Shown piece by piece: positions 48,176 to 57,615 of a DNA stretch of 64,000 bases. Position 1 is the stretch's first letter, and each line of letters begins with the position of its first letter. This DNA is from Caldilinea sp. CFX5. Lineage in GTDB: Bacteria > Chloroflexota > Anaerolineae > Caldilineales > Caldilineaceae. The notes below the pieces were generated by a model. The model saw nothing but the letters and a program-made list of their open reading frames with translations, made no database searches and was not told the DNA's origin. Made by a program: the position numbers and the translations under genes. The stretch spans positions 15,647 to 79,646 of the forward strand of contig QWII01000041.1 in NCBI GenBank assembly GCA_021405325.1, in the 5' to 3' direction.

Positions 48176-49604
48176 ACGATATAGTTGGTATTGGACGCAA
48201 ATCTTTCAGGGGGCCGATGTGGCGATTATCGTCGTCGCCTGGTTTTTCACCAAAGTGTGGGCGCTCCCAAACTATCAGGTGGTGTTAGCCGATAATCTCC
48301 CGGCCATCGCACTGCTGCTGATTGGCTGGGTCTTGCTGGCCCGGCTCTTTTCCCTCTATCAATCCAAACGCTTGTTTTCGCTCTGGGAAGAGATGAAGGT
48401 GGTCACACTGGTCGTGATCCTCTATGTCATCCTGATCGACACCTTGGCCTCTTTCCGGCTCCTGGCGGCGCCCCAGCCGCTCCTCTTTGGCGCGCTGGTC
48501 TGGCTGGGGGTCAGCACCTTTCACACATTCCTGCGCGTGGGGTTGCGTTATATCCGGGCGCGCGGTCTCAATCAACGGCGGGTGCTGATTTATGGCGTCA
48601 ACCCCACCGGCGCGCAGATGGCCGAAAATCTGCTGGCGCGTCCGCAGATCGGTATGAAGTTGGTCGGCTTTTTAGATGACCAGTTACAGCCGGAAACGCC
48701 GGGAGCCGAACTGACCGCGACCAACGGCATACCCTACCTGACCGATGAAGGCGTCCACGTTCCGCTCCTGGGGACAAGCAAAGATATGCGCCGGTTGGTG
48801 CATGAACAGAACATTCACGAGGTGATTGTGACGCTGCCCTCCAACCAATATGAGCGGGTGAAGGCATTCGTCCTGGAGATCAGCGATCTGCCGGTCAATG
48901 TGCGGGTGGTGCCCGATCTCTTTGATCTGATCTCGGTGCAGGCGCACAGTGAGGATGTGGGAGACATTCCGGTGATCGGCGTCCGCCAGCCCTGTATCAG
49001 TGGCGTTGATGCCTTTGTCAAACGGCTGATCGACCTGGCGGTCTCCACGGTCGCGCTGATCATCGCTGCGCCGTTGATGGCGGTGATCGCCCTGCTGATC
49101 AAACTCGACTCCGGCGCCCCGATCTTCTTCCGCCAGGAGCGCATTGGTCTCAACGGCAAGCCTTTTACCATGTACAAATTCCGCACCATGGTGGTCGATG
49201 CCGAGAAGCGGCTGGATGAGTTGATCAAGGTCGATGCCTTGAGCCAACCGATGTTCAAAATCCGCAACGACCCACGCGTGACCCGGATCGGGCGGCTGTT
49301 GCGCAAGACCAGTCTCGACGAGCTACCCCAGTTGTTCAATGTCCTGCTGGGCGACATGAGTCTGGTGGGGCCGCGGCCGGAAGAGATGCGGATTGTGCGC
49401 ATGTACTCCTATGCCCAGCGCCAACGGCTGGCCGTAAAACCGGGGCTGACCGGGCCAATGCAGGTCAATGGTCGTGGCGATCTGAGCTTTGAAGATCGCT
49501 TACGGCTGGAGATCAACTACATCAAGAACTATTCGCTCTATCACGATCTGGAATTGTTAGTCCAGACCGTACCCGTCGTCCTCCTGGGCAAGGGCGCACA
49601 TTAG
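48168..49604 (+). CDS. Undecaprenyl-phosphate glycosylphosphotransferase (initiating enzyme)
   Basis: The 478-residue product has four to five N-terminal helices and a CoA-binding-like middle (RRVLIYGVNPTGAQMAENLL). A fifth helix, DLAVSTVALIIAAPLMAVIA, leads into the bacterial sugar transferase domain with FRQERIGLNGKPFTMYKFRT, KTSLDELPQLFNVLLGDMSL and VGPRPEE. It would start each repeat unit by moving a sugar phosphate onto undecaprenyl phosphate. GGGGAGGACACG precedes the ATG. Confidence 0.92.
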   Translation: MLRRYSWYWTQIFQGADVAIIVVAWFFTKVWALPNYQVVLADNLPAIALLLIGWVLLARLFSLYQSKRLFSLWEEMKVVTLVVILYVILIDTLASFRLLAAPQPLLFGALVWLGVSTFHTFLRVGLRYIRARGLNQRRVLIYGVNPTGAQMAENLLARPQIGMKLVGFLDDQLQPETPGAELTATNGIPYLTDEGVHVPLLGTSKDMRRLVHEQNIHEVIVTLPSNQYERVKAFVLEISDLPVNVRVVPDLFDLISVQAHSEDVGDIPVIGVRQPCISGVDAFVKRLIDLAVSTVALIIAAPLMAVIALLIKLDSGAPIFFRQERIGLNGKPFTMYKFRTMVVDAEKRLDELIKVDALSQPMFKIRNDPRVTRIGRLLRKTSLDELPQLFNVLLGDMSLVGPRPEEMRIVRMYSYAQRQRLAVKPGLTGPMQVNGRGDLSFEDRLRLEINYIKNYSLYHDLELLVQTVPVVLLGKGAH

Positions 49605-49616
49605 ATCGTTGGTTGA

Positions 49617-49665
49617 GTTGTTTATTTCGTTGGTTTCGACAAGCTCAACCAACGAAATAAACAAC
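49617..49665. repeat. Inverted repeat, 17-bp perfect arms
   Basis: GTTGTTTATTTCGTTGG (49617-49633) is mirrored at 49649-49665. The loop contains TTTCGACAAGCTCAACC, close to the TTTCGACAGGCTCAACC in the palindrome at 55464-55532. Confidence 0.9.
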
Positions 49666-49697
49666 CCAACAAAGCAACTACATGACAAGGAAAGATT

Positions 49698-50876
49698 ATG
49701 CGAAATAGACAACAACGGGTCGCCATCTTTTTGCCGGCGCTTGAAGGGGGCGGTGCGGAACGGACCATGTTGAACCTGGCGCAGGGCATGGTGACGCGCG
49801 GCTATGCCGTCGATCTGGTGGTGGCGCAGGCGGAAGGCGCCTATCTGAATCAAATTCCGACCGGGGTGCAGCTTGTCGATCTGGGCAATGGGCGTCTGGT
49901 CAAGGGCAAACGCACGCTGCAACGCTTGCCGGCGCTGGTGCGCTATCTGCGGCAGCAACAGCCGGACGCTATGATCGCGGCCATGAGCCACACCAATCTT
50001 GTCGCCATTTGGGCGCGCCTGCTGGCCGGCGGCAAGACCCGCCTGGCCGTCAACGAACAGGTGGTCATTTCCAGCGACGCACCCAATGCGCCCGACCGCT
50101 TTTTCCGCTTCACCCCGCGCCTGGCGCGCTACTTCTATCGCTGGGCCGACTGTGTCGTCGGCGTTTCACAGAGCGTGATCGATGATCTGGTGCAGGTGGT
50201 AGGCGTGCCGGCGCGGCTGACAAAGGTGATCTATAATCCGGGCGTCACGCCCCAGTTGCGAGAAAAGGTGCAGGCGCCGCTCGACCACCCTTGGTTTCAG
50301 CCCGGCCAACCGCCGGTCTTTCTGGGCGTGGGGCGCTTGTCCAAACAGAAAGATTTCCCGACGCTGATCGAAGCCTTTGCCCGTGTGCGCAAGGAGCATG
50401 TCGCGCACCTGGTCATTTTGGGCGAAGGGCCGGATCGACCGGCGCTGGAAGCGCTGGTGCACAAGTTGGGCTTGACGGAAGATGTCAGTCTGCCCGGCTT
50501 TGTGGCGAACCCCTATGCCTACATGGCGCGTGCGTCGGCCTTTGTTCTGTCGTCGCTTTGGGAGGGTTTGCCGACGGTGGTGGTGGAGGCGCTCTATTGT
50601 GGCGCGCTGGTGATCTCCACCGATTGCCCCGGCGGCTCGCGCGAGATTTTGCAGGATGGGCGCATTGGGCCATTGACGCCCCCCGGTGATCCTGACGCCC
50701 TGGCCGCGGCGATGGTGCAAGCCATCCAGGGCCGGATCGCCCGCCCGCCCAAGGAGAGCTGGCAACCCTATGCCCTCGAAACCATTGTCGATCAATATGT
50801 TGACCTCCTCCTCAACAAACCCAACCAGACACCGCAGCCGGGAGAAGTCCGCCTCTCCCGCGCCCATTCCGCTTGA
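49698..50876 (+). CDS. Glycosyltransferase family 4
   Basis: This 392-residue GT-B enzyme has VAIFLPALEGGGAERTMLNL at its N-terminus, FLGVGRLSKQKDFPTLIEAF at the hinge and SSLWEGLPTVVVEALYCGAL (E-x7-E region) for donor binding. It is similar in plan to CapM/PglA-like transferases. AAGGAAAGATT precedes the ATG. The specific sugar is unknown. Confidence 0.88.
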   Translation: MRNRQQRVAIFLPALEGGGAERTMLNLAQGMVTRGYAVDLVVAQAEGAYLNQIPTGVQLVDLGNGRLVKGKRTLQRLPALVRYLRQQQPDAMIAAMSHTNLVAIWARLLAGGKTRLAVNEQVVISSDAPNAPDRFFRFTPRLARYFYRWADCVVGVSQSVIDDLVQVVGVPARLTKVIYNPGVTPQLREKVQAPLDHPWFQPGQPPVFLGVGRLSKQKDFPTLIEAFARVRKEHVAHLVILGEGPDRPALEALVHKLGLTEDVSLPGFVANPYAYMARASAFVLSSLWEGLPTVVVEALYCGALVISTDCPGGSREILQDGRIGPLTPPGDPDALAAAMVQAIQGRIARPPKESWQPYALETIVDQYVDLLLNKPNQTPQPGEVRLSRAHSA

Positions 50877-50884
50877 GAGACGCA

Positions 50885-52783
50885 ATGCAAGCCATTACCC
50901 GTTATCTGGCCGCCGTGCGCTATCTGCGGCCCATCCAAGTGCAGGGGCGCCTGCGTCTGCTGCTCCAACGCAAAGGGCTGCACCGCTCACGGCTCTATCG
51001 CGCCACCTATCAACAGTGCGCCACCGGCAATGAAGCGGTGACGCCTTTGCCGCTGCTGCCGGAGACGCACCCGGTGTGCAACGTGATGGATGACAATCAC
51101 CCCGAAGAGTTGGTGCACAATCGCTTCACCTTCCTCAACCGCACGGTTGACTTGGGGTCGCCTGTCCGGTGGCTGCCGGACGGGGAAGCGCAGTTGTGGC
51201 AGTACAACCTGCACTACTTTCATTACGCTGTGACCCTGGGCAATGCCTATGCCTATGGCGGCAATCTGGGCGCCTATCCGCTCTTCCGCCGGCTGGTGCA
51301 AGAGTGGATTACCGGGTGCCCGGTCGCCACGCCCATTGCCTGGGATGCCTACCCCACGTCGCTGCGCATTACCAACTGGATCAAGGCTTACACCTTATTT
51401 GCGCCGCTCTTGCGTAGGGATGACGCCTTTGCCGCCCAGTTGCGCCAGAGCCTCTTTGTCCAGGCCAGCTTTTTGGAGCAGCACATTGAGTATCACCTGA
51501 TGGGCAACCATTTGCTGGAAAATGGGCGCGCTTTGCTGCTGGCCGGTCTCTTCTTCACCGATGCCCGCACCCAGCAGACGACCCGGCGCTGGCAGGCCAA
51601 AGGTAAGGAGATTCTCTGGGGCGAGTTGGAGGAGCAATTTCTGGCGGACGGCGGTCACTTTGAGCGCAGCCCCATGTACCACCACCTCTATCTCCATCTT
51701 TACCAGGAGGTGATCGCGCTCTTGCAAGCGCAAGGTCATCTTGTGCCGCCGGCCGTGCAACAGCAGGTGGCCGCCATGGCCGACTGGCTGGGCGCCATCC
51801 TCCACCCGGACGGCAACATTCCGCTGCTCAACGACGCCGTCTTTGGCATGGTCAAGCAGCCGCCCCGGTTGCCGGCCGCGCAGATCACCCCGGTCAATGG
51901 GCTGAAGGCGCTGGCCGAAAGCGGCTATTTTATCTTCCGGGATCGAGCCGCCCAGCACTTTCTGGTCTTTGATTGCGGCCCAATGGGGCCGGATTATTTC
52001 CCCAGCCACGGCCACTGTGACACCCTGAGCTACGAGTTGTCGCTGGCCGGTCAGCGCTTTATTGTCGATGCCGGGGTGGAGAACTATGACGGTGACCAGG
52101 AGCGGCGCCTCTATTACCGCAGTACGCGCGCCCACAACACGATTGTCGTCGATGACGCCGAACAGTCGGAGATTTGGGATCGCTATCGGGTCGCCCGGCG
52201 CGCCCATCCATTGGCAGTTGGTTGGGGCAACGCCGGCGCCGACCTGGCGTATGTGGTGGGCGCCCACAGTGGCTACCAGCGCCTGCCGGGCAAAGTGACC
52301 CATCGGCGCTGGCTCTGCTGGGTGGACCGCCGTTTCTGGCTGGTCTGTGACTTGCTGACCGGTCAGGGACGCCATCAATTTGAAAGCTTGATCCACTTTC
52401 ACCCGGCGGTGGCCGTCATACGCACGCCGGACCGGGACGCTGCCCAACCGGGCGGCGCCGTCTGCCGTGATGGAATTACGTTGCAACTTGTACCGTGGGG
52501 CGAGCAAAGCGTGACGACCTATTATGGCAATCGTGACCCGTTACAAGGGTGGGTGGCCCCCGATTTCGGTTTGGAGATGAAGAGTATTGTTTGGGGGTTG
52601 AAACAGGAGACAACGCTGCCAGCCTGGAGCGGCTATCTGCTGTGGCCGGGCAAAGAGATAGTCACCGTTGTCGGCACGCCGATTTTGGCTAGTGAGCATG
52701 ATCCGCAGTGCCGGATCACGGTGACAACGGCGGATCGCGTCTATCGGATTGTATGCACCAATGACGGTGCGAGACTGGAGTAG
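50885..52783 (+). CDS. Heparinase II/III-family protein (alginate lyase-like)
   Basis: The 632-residue product has an N-terminal helical toroid domain (WDAYPTSLRITNWIKAY, EYHLMGNHLLENGRALLLAG) and a beta-sandwich C-terminal half with FPSHGHCDTLSYELSLAGQR and RSTRAHNTIVVDD. The His residues in GHxD and the AHNT motif are active-site elements of polysaccharide lyase family members. No signal peptide is seen. Members in export loci are thought to modify uronic-acid polymers. I chose ATG 50885, nine bases after the previous stop. Confidence 0.86.
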   Translation: MQAITRYLAAVRYLRPIQVQGRLRLLLQRKGLHRSRLYRATYQQCATGNEAVTPLPLLPETHPVCNVMDDNHPEELVHNRFTFLNRTVDLGSPVRWLPDGEAQLWQYNLHYFHYAVTLGNAYAYGGNLGAYPLFRRLVQEWITGCPVATPIAWDAYPTSLRITNWIKAYTLFAPLLRRDDAFAAQLRQSLFVQASFLEQHIEYHLMGNHLLENGRALLLAGLFFTDARTQQTTRRWQAKGKEILWGELEEQFLADGGHFERSPMYHHLYLHLYQEVIALLQAQGHLVPPAVQQQVAAMADWLGAILHPDGNIPLLNDAVFGMVKQPPRLPAAQITPVNGLKALAESGYFIFRDRAAQHFLVFDCGPMGPDYFPSHGHCDTLSYELSLAGQRFIVDAGVENYDGDQERRLYYRSTRAHNTIVVDDAEQSEIWDRYRVARRAHPLAVGWGNAGADLAYVVGAHSGYQRLPGKVTHRRWLCWVDRRFWLVCDLLTGQGRHQFESLIHFHPAVAVIRTPDRDAAQPGGAVCRDGITLQLVPWGEQSVTTYYGNRDPLQGWVAPDFGLEMKSIVWGLKQETTLPAWSGYLLWPGKEIVTVVGTPILASEHDPQCRITVTTADRVYRIVCTNDGARLE

Positions 52784-52787
52784 AGTT

Positions 52788-54104
52788 GTGAATATTGCCA
52801 TCATTGGACTGGGGTATGTGGGTTGTGTATCAGCGGCTTGTCTGGCCAGCGCCGGCCATTGTATTACCGGCGTCGATGTGAATCCGCTCAAGGTGGAGTT
52901 AATCAACCAGGGCAGGAGTCCCATTGTCGAGAAAGAGGTGGATCGCCTCGTTGCGGATGCGGTCGCCAACGGTCGTTTGTCGGCAACCACCGATGTCAAC
53001 GCCGCCATTGCGCGCAGTGAACTTTCCTTGATTTGCGTCGGCACCCCCAGCATGACCAATGGCAGCCTGGATCTGAGCTATGTGCGCAAGGCCGTCACCG
53101 CTGTCGGTCATGCGCTACGGGCGCGGCGGGGCTACCATGTTATCGCCATTCGCAGCACCATGTTACCCGGTAGCCTGGAAGGGGTCATCCTCCCCTTGTT
53201 GGAGAATGCCTCCGGCAAAGCGGTTGGCGTCGACTGGGGTCTTTGCATCAACCCTGAATTTCTACGCGAAGGCACGGCCGTGGCGGATTATCAGACGCCG
53301 CCCTTTACCTTGATTGGTGGTTGGGATCAGCGGAGCAGCGCGGCGCTCGCCGCGGCCTACAAAGAGGTGGACGCTCCCCTCTTGCAGACCGATATTCGGG
53401 TGGCCGAGATGGTGAAATACACCTGTAATGTCTTCCACGCCTTGAAAGTCGGCTTTGCCAACGAAGTAGGGGTGCTGTGCAAGAAACTGGACATCGACAG
53501 TCACAAAGTGATGGAAATTTTCAAACAGGATACGCACCTCAATATCTCCCCCAGCTACCTGACGCCGGGCTTTGCCTTTGGCGGCTCCTGTCTGCCCAAA
53601 GACCTGCGGGCGGTGATGCACAAAGCCAAGGAGTTGGATCTCGCTTTGCCCATTTTGGAAGGCATTTTGCCCAGCAACGAACGGCAAATCGAGCGCGCCT
53701 TTCAGTTGGTGCAGGCCACCGGCAGCAAAAAGGTGGGCATCCTGGGGTTAAGTTTCAAGGCCGGCACCGATGATCTGCGCGAAAGCCCCCTTGTTCACCT
53801 GGCCGAACGCCTTTTGGGCAAAGGTTATGACGTGCGCATCTATGACCATAATGTGGCGCTGGCCCGGATTATGGGCGCCAATAAGGAGTACATCGAGCAG
53901 GTCATCCCCCATATCAGCAACTTGCTGGTCAATCAACTTGACCACCTGCTGCAACATGCCGAGGTTGTGGTGATCGGCAATCGCGCCCCGGAGTTTAGCC
54001 GGTTGCGGGAACAGATCAACGACCGCCACCAGATCATCGATCTGGTGCGGCTCAAGGAAGATTTTTCTGCCCTCAACGGCCGTTACCAGGGCATCTGTTG
54101 GTGA
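52788..54104 (+). CDS. algD: Nucleotide-sugar 6-dehydrogenase, GDP-mannose type
   Basis: The 438-residue NAD-dependent dehydrogenase has NIAIIGLGYVGCVSAACLAS (Rossmann G-x-G-x-x-G), INPEFLREGTAVADY and the catalytic-Cys motif GFAFGGSCLPKDLRAVMHKA. That stretch and LREGTA point to the GDP-mannose dehydrogenase (AlgD) subgroup more than to UDP-glucose dehydrogenases. It oxidises a nucleotide sugar to the uronate in two NAD steps. It starts from GTG at 52788, five bases after the previous stop. The exact sugar is inferred. Confidence 0.85.
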   Translation: MNIAIIGLGYVGCVSAACLASAGHCITGVDVNPLKVELINQGRSPIVEKEVDRLVADAVANGRLSATTDVNAAIARSELSLICVGTPSMTNGSLDLSYVRKAVTAVGHALRARRGYHVIAIRSTMLPGSLEGVILPLLENASGKAVGVDWGLCINPEFLREGTAVADYQTPPFTLIGGWDQRSSAALAAAYKEVDAPLLQTDIRVAEMVKYTCNVFHALKVGFANEVGVLCKKLDIDSHKVMEIFKQDTHLNISPSYLTPGFAFGGSCLPKDLRAVMHKAKELDLALPILEGILPSNERQIERAFQLVQATGSKKVGILGLSFKAGTDDLRESPLVHLAERLLGKGYDVRIYDHNVALARIMGANKEYIEQVIPHISNLLVNQLDHLLQHAEVVVIGNRAPEFSRLREQINDRHQIIDLVRLKEDFSALNGRYQGICW

Positions 54105-54108
54105 AATG

Positions 54109-54158
54109 AAGGATGAAGGATGAAAAGCCCGCTCTTGCACACTTCATCCTTCATCCTT
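54109..54158. repeat. Inverted repeat, 15-bp arms
   Basis: AAGGATGAAGGATGA (54109-54123) is perfectly mirrored at 54144-54158. Each arm is itself a tandem AAGGATG repeat. It lies in the 75-base gap between the dehydrogenase and the next glycosyltransferase. Confidence 0.88.
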
Positions 54159-54179
54159 CTAATTACAGGAGATCGAGCC

Positions 54180-55451
54180 ATGAATATTACCATTGTCGCC
54201 CAACGCTTTCCTTTTCCGCTGGATCGGGGCGACCGCTTGACCATCTACCATTTGGTGAAGCATTTGTCGCAGCGCCATCGGGTTACGCTCGTCACATTTA
54301 CGGAACCGTACCATGAACGCGCCTGGGAGGCCGAGTTGCAACCCTACTGTGCGCGCATCGAAAATCTGCCCATGCGCAAGTGGCGTTCGTATGCCAACTG
54401 CCTCACCGGCGCGGTCAGCACCCTGCCGCTGCAACTGCACTACAACTATGATCCGGCCATGGCGCGTCTGGTGGATCAGGTCATCCGTGAGAGCAAGCCG
54501 GATCTGCTCTATGCCCACTACATTCGCATGGGGCGCTATACGGAGAAGTATCGCCAATATCCGCGGGTGCTGGCCATGCAATTATCAATGACCTTGAATT
54601 ACCAGCGGCTGGCCGAAAACGCCACCGACTGGTTGCACAAGCTACTCTACACGATTGAATACCGGAAGTTGCGCCGCTTTGAGGCCACCTTTGCCCGCCA
54701 ATTTGACAAGGTGATGTTGATCTCGCCGCGCGACCTGGAAGCGATGGCCGCCGACCCGCCGCTGACCAATGTCTTTTTCAACCCCCACGGTGTTGACTTT
54801 GACTATTTCAAGCCCGATCCCACGGTGGCCAAAGAGCCGAACAGTCTGATCTTTACCGGCAATATGAAGTATATGCCCAATGTAGACGCTATCACCTACT
54901 TCTGCCGGCAGATTCTGCCGCTGGTGCGCCGGCAGATTCCCGATGTGCGGCTCGCAATTGTCGGGACGCGGCCGCTCCCCGAAGTGGTGGCGCTGGCGGA
55001 AGACCCGGCCATCACCGTGACCGGACGGGTGCCCGATCTGCGCGACTATTTGCAGCGCGCCGAGGTGGCGATTGCGCCCATGCGCACCGCCGCCGGTCTG
55101 CTCAATAAAGTACTGGAAGGCATGGCCATGGGATTGCCGATGGTGGTCAGTCCGATGGCGAATGAAGGGATCCGAGCGGAAGCGGGCAAGCAGATTTTGA
55201 TCGGCGACACGCCGCAAGCTTTCGCCGACCATGTGGTTGAACTGCTCAAAAACCCGGCCCGTCGCCAGGCAGTGGGCAGCGCCGCCCGTGACTTTATTCT
55301 CCACCAGTGGTCATGGACCGGCTATCTCCAGGAGTTGGAGCAGATGTTCTGTGAGCTAGTGGAGCGCTTCCCCCACCAACAGCAGGCGCCCGCCGTGCAA
55401 CCCATGCCGACTTGGGCAGGCGCACAGCCCGTGGTCGCGAGTGACCGGTAA
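54180..55451 (+). CDS. Glycosyltransferase family 4 (PEP-CTERM/EpsH1-associated type)
   Basis: The 423-residue GT-B enzyme begins MNITIVAQRFPFPLDRGDRL, which with TIYHLVKHLSQRHRVTLVTF matches the sugar transferase subfamily linked to exosortase/PEP-CTERM loci (TIGR03087 type). It also has LIFTGNMKYMPNVDAITYFC and the donor loop MRTAAGLLNKVLEGMAMGLP. GGAGATCGAGCC precedes the ATG. No exosortase gene was seen in the window, so the link is only by protein type. Confidence 0.85.
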   Translation: MNITIVAQRFPFPLDRGDRLTIYHLVKHLSQRHRVTLVTFTEPYHERAWEAELQPYCARIENLPMRKWRSYANCLTGAVSTLPLQLHYNYDPAMARLVDQVIRESKPDLLYAHYIRMGRYTEKYRQYPRVLAMQLSMTLNYQRLAENATDWLHKLLYTIEYRKLRRFEATFARQFDKVMLISPRDLEAMAADPPLTNVFFNPHGVDFDYFKPDPTVAKEPNSLIFTGNMKYMPNVDAITYFCRQILPLVRRQIPDVRLAIVGTRPLPEVVALAEDPAITVTGRVPDLRDYLQRAEVAIAPMRTAAGLLNKVLEGMAMGLPMVVSPMANEGIRAEAGKQILIGDTPQAFADHVVELLKNPARRQAVGSAARDFILHQWSWTGYLQELEQMFCELVERFPHQQQAPAVQPMPTWAGAQPVVASDR

Positions 55452-55463
55452 TATGGTTCGTTG

Positions 55464-55532
55464 TTCGTTGGTGGGTTCGTTGTTCGTTGGTTTCGACAGG
55501 CTCAACCAACGAACAACGAACCCACCAACGAA
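55464..55532. repeat. Inverted repeat, 27-bp perfect arms
   Basis: TTCGTTGGTGGGTTCGTTGT at 55464 is perfectly mirrored at 55506-55532. The arm contains TTGTTCGTTGG units in direct repetition. TTTCGACAGGCTCAACC overlaps the loop and right arm. It separates the glycosyltransferase from the asparagine-synthase-like gene. Confidence 0.92.
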
Positions 55533-55561
55533 TCAGTCAACGTCGAAAAGGATAAAGATGT

Positions 55562-57493
55562 ATGTGTGGTATTTGTGGCTTTGTACGGACAACCCCGCAT
55601 GACCCGCAGCGCGATGCGGCGGCGCTCAAGCAAATGTGTGATCGCATCCGCCACCGGGGGCCGGATGCCGAAGGGCAGCGTGTCTTTGATGGTCGCGTCT
55701 TTCTGGGCCATCGCCGCCTCTCCATTATTGACCTCTCGCCGCTGGCCCATCAACCGCTCACCAATGAGGATGGGTCGGTCTGGATCGTCTATAATGGGGA
55801 AGTTTATAACTACCAAGAGTTTCGCAGCCCCTTGCTGGCGAACGGCCACACCATGCGCTCTGCCGGCGATACGGAGACGTTGGTGCATTTGTATGAAGAT
55901 TTCGGCGTAGGGATGCTCGCCAAACTGAACGGCATGTTTGCCTTTGCCCTTTGGGACGAGCGGGAACAACGGCTCTTCTGCGCCCGTGACGCCTTTGGTA
56001 TTAAACCCTTCTATTACACCCATATCGCGGACGGCATCGCCTTTGCTTCAGAAATCAAGGCGTTGCTGGCTTTGCCGGAGGTGCAGGCGCAGTTGGACCC
56101 GTCGGCTTTCTGGCAGAATATGTCCTTCCGCTATGTGCCGGGGGATAAGACGCTCTTTACCGGCATTCGCAAGCTGCTGCCGGGTCACTATCTGCTCTGG
56201 CGACCCGACGGCACGCTGGAAATTGATTGTTGGGTGGATCGAGTCAAGCGTCAACGGCAAACGAATGGTCATGCGCCGAAGGTGAGCGACTTGCGCGATG
56301 CGCTCCAATCGGCGGTGCGTGGGCAACTGGTGGCCGATGTGCCGGTCGGCAGTTTTCTGAGCGGCGGGCTGGATTCCAGTCTGGTGACGGCGTTGATGTG
56401 CCGCTCGACCGACCCCATGCGTGAAGTGCGCACCTACACCGTCGGCTATGACGACAGTGAACTGCCCAGCCGTCACGGCGTGGATCGCGTGACCTACATT
56501 GACGAAATGGCGGCGCGCTACCCGATCAGCCGCCAGATCATCCCGCCGGTCATCGACCCCAATCAGGTGCTGAACCATGATCTGCTCAAGCAGATTGTCT
56601 GGCACCTGGAAGAGCCGGTCTTTGATTCGGCGCTGGTCAACGCTATTCGCATCGCCAAAACGGCGCGCCAGGACGGTACGCCGGTGCTGTTGTGCGGTCA
56701 TGGCGCCGATGAACTCTTTGGCGGCTACCGCCGGCACAAGGCGGCGACCTTCCTGGATACCACGCGTAAAATTCCCGGCCCCCTCCTGCGCATGGCCGCC
56801 GGGTTGAGCCAATTGCTGCCGCCTGATTCTTACCGCATCAAGCACTTCCTGGAAACCGTCTCGCAGCCGACGCCCTACGATTTGATCAATATTTCATTCC
56901 TCAACTCGTTGGATTCCTGCCGCACCATGTTGCGCCCTGATTTTCTCAACGGCCACCGGGCCGAAGATGCCATGGCCTATCATGTGCAGATTCTCGATTC
57001 CTACCAGGCGACCGATCTGGTGGACGCTTCGCTCTATCTCGACCAATGGACCTATCTGGTCGATCAAAATCTGCTCTATATGGACAAGATGTCGATGGCT
57101 TATTCGATTGAGTCGCGCGTCCCCTATCTCGACTGGGAGGTCTATGAACTAGCCAGCCAGCTTCCCAGCGATCAATTAGTGACCAAGCAAAAGTTGAAGG
57201 CGATTTTGCATGAAGCCGCCGCTCCCTACTTGCCGCCGTCGATTTTGAACCGGCCCAAATCGGGCTTTGGCATTCTCTATCTGTACGACTGGTGGCAAAC
57301 CCAGAAACCGGATTGGTTCGAGGATCTCTTCCGGGCAGCGGTCAATCGGGGCTGGTACGAGCCAAAGGCAATCATCCAGACCCGCGCCCAAGCGGAACGG
57401 GGCAATGCGCGCTCGTCGGAACTGCTCCTCAGCATTCTGCTCAGTGAAGTGTGGGCGCAATGTTTTCTGGAACGGGCCTACGTTCCAGCCTGA
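55562..57493 (+). CDS. asnB: Asparagine synthase (glutamine-hydrolysing)-like amidotransferase
   Basis: The 643-residue product has the N-terminal glutaminase domain starting at Cys2 (MCGICGFVRTTPHDPQRDAA), with IRHRGPDAEG and VYNGEVYNYQEF. The C-terminal synthetase domain has the ATP-pyrophosphatase loop VPVGSFLSGGLDSSLVTALM. Classic members make asparagine from aspartate. In polysaccharide loci, exosortase-type relatives may instead amidate a uronic-acid unit. Given the dehydrogenase upstream, amidation of a sugar acid is plausible. No alternative start is closer to Cys2. Confidence 0.87.
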   Translation: MCGICGFVRTTPHDPQRDAAALKQMCDRIRHRGPDAEGQRVFDGRVFLGHRRLSIIDLSPLAHQPLTNEDGSVWIVYNGEVYNYQEFRSPLLANGHTMRSAGDTETLVHLYEDFGVGMLAKLNGMFAFALWDEREQRLFCARDAFGIKPFYYTHIADGIAFASEIKALLALPEVQAQLDPSAFWQNMSFRYVPGDKTLFTGIRKLLPGHYLLWRPDGTLEIDCWVDRVKRQRQTNGHAPKVSDLRDALQSAVRGQLVADVPVGSFLSGGLDSSLVTALMCRSTDPMREVRTYTVGYDDSELPSRHGVDRVTYIDEMAARYPISRQIIPPVIDPNQVLNHDLLKQIVWHLEEPVFDSALVNAIRIAKTARQDGTPVLLCGHGADELFGGYRRHKAATFLDTTRKIPGPLLRMAAGLSQLLPPDSYRIKHFLETVSQPTPYDLINISFLNSLDSCRTMLRPDFLNGHRAEDAMAYHVQILDSYQATDLVDASLYLDQWTYLVDQNLLYMDKMSMAYSIESRVPYLDWEVYELASQLPSDQLVTKQKLKAILHEAAAPYLPPSILNRPKSGFGILYLYDWWQTQKPDWFEDLFRAAVNRGWYEPKAIIQTRAQAERGNARSSELLLSILLSEVWAQCFLERAYVPA

Positions 57494-57615
57494 TGGGCGG
57501 CTTAACCGGCTCGCGTAAGGGCGCAACGACCATCATTCGAGCAACTTCAGGTAGCCGCCAACTTATCGTACCTGGCCTACCTGGAAGCGTCGCTCTTCAA
57601 CCGGAAGTTTGATCG

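Noticed and set aside
51395..52507. A 370-codon open frame on the minus strand
   Set aside because: It lies wholly opposite the heparinase-like gene, whose family motifs are clear; the composition of the minus frame is not protein-like.
49557..55509. Minus-strand frames containing LVELVETNE-like peptides near 49.6 and 55.5 kb
   Set aside because: They are translations of the palindromes with the TTTCGACA(A/G)GCTCAACC motif, not genes.
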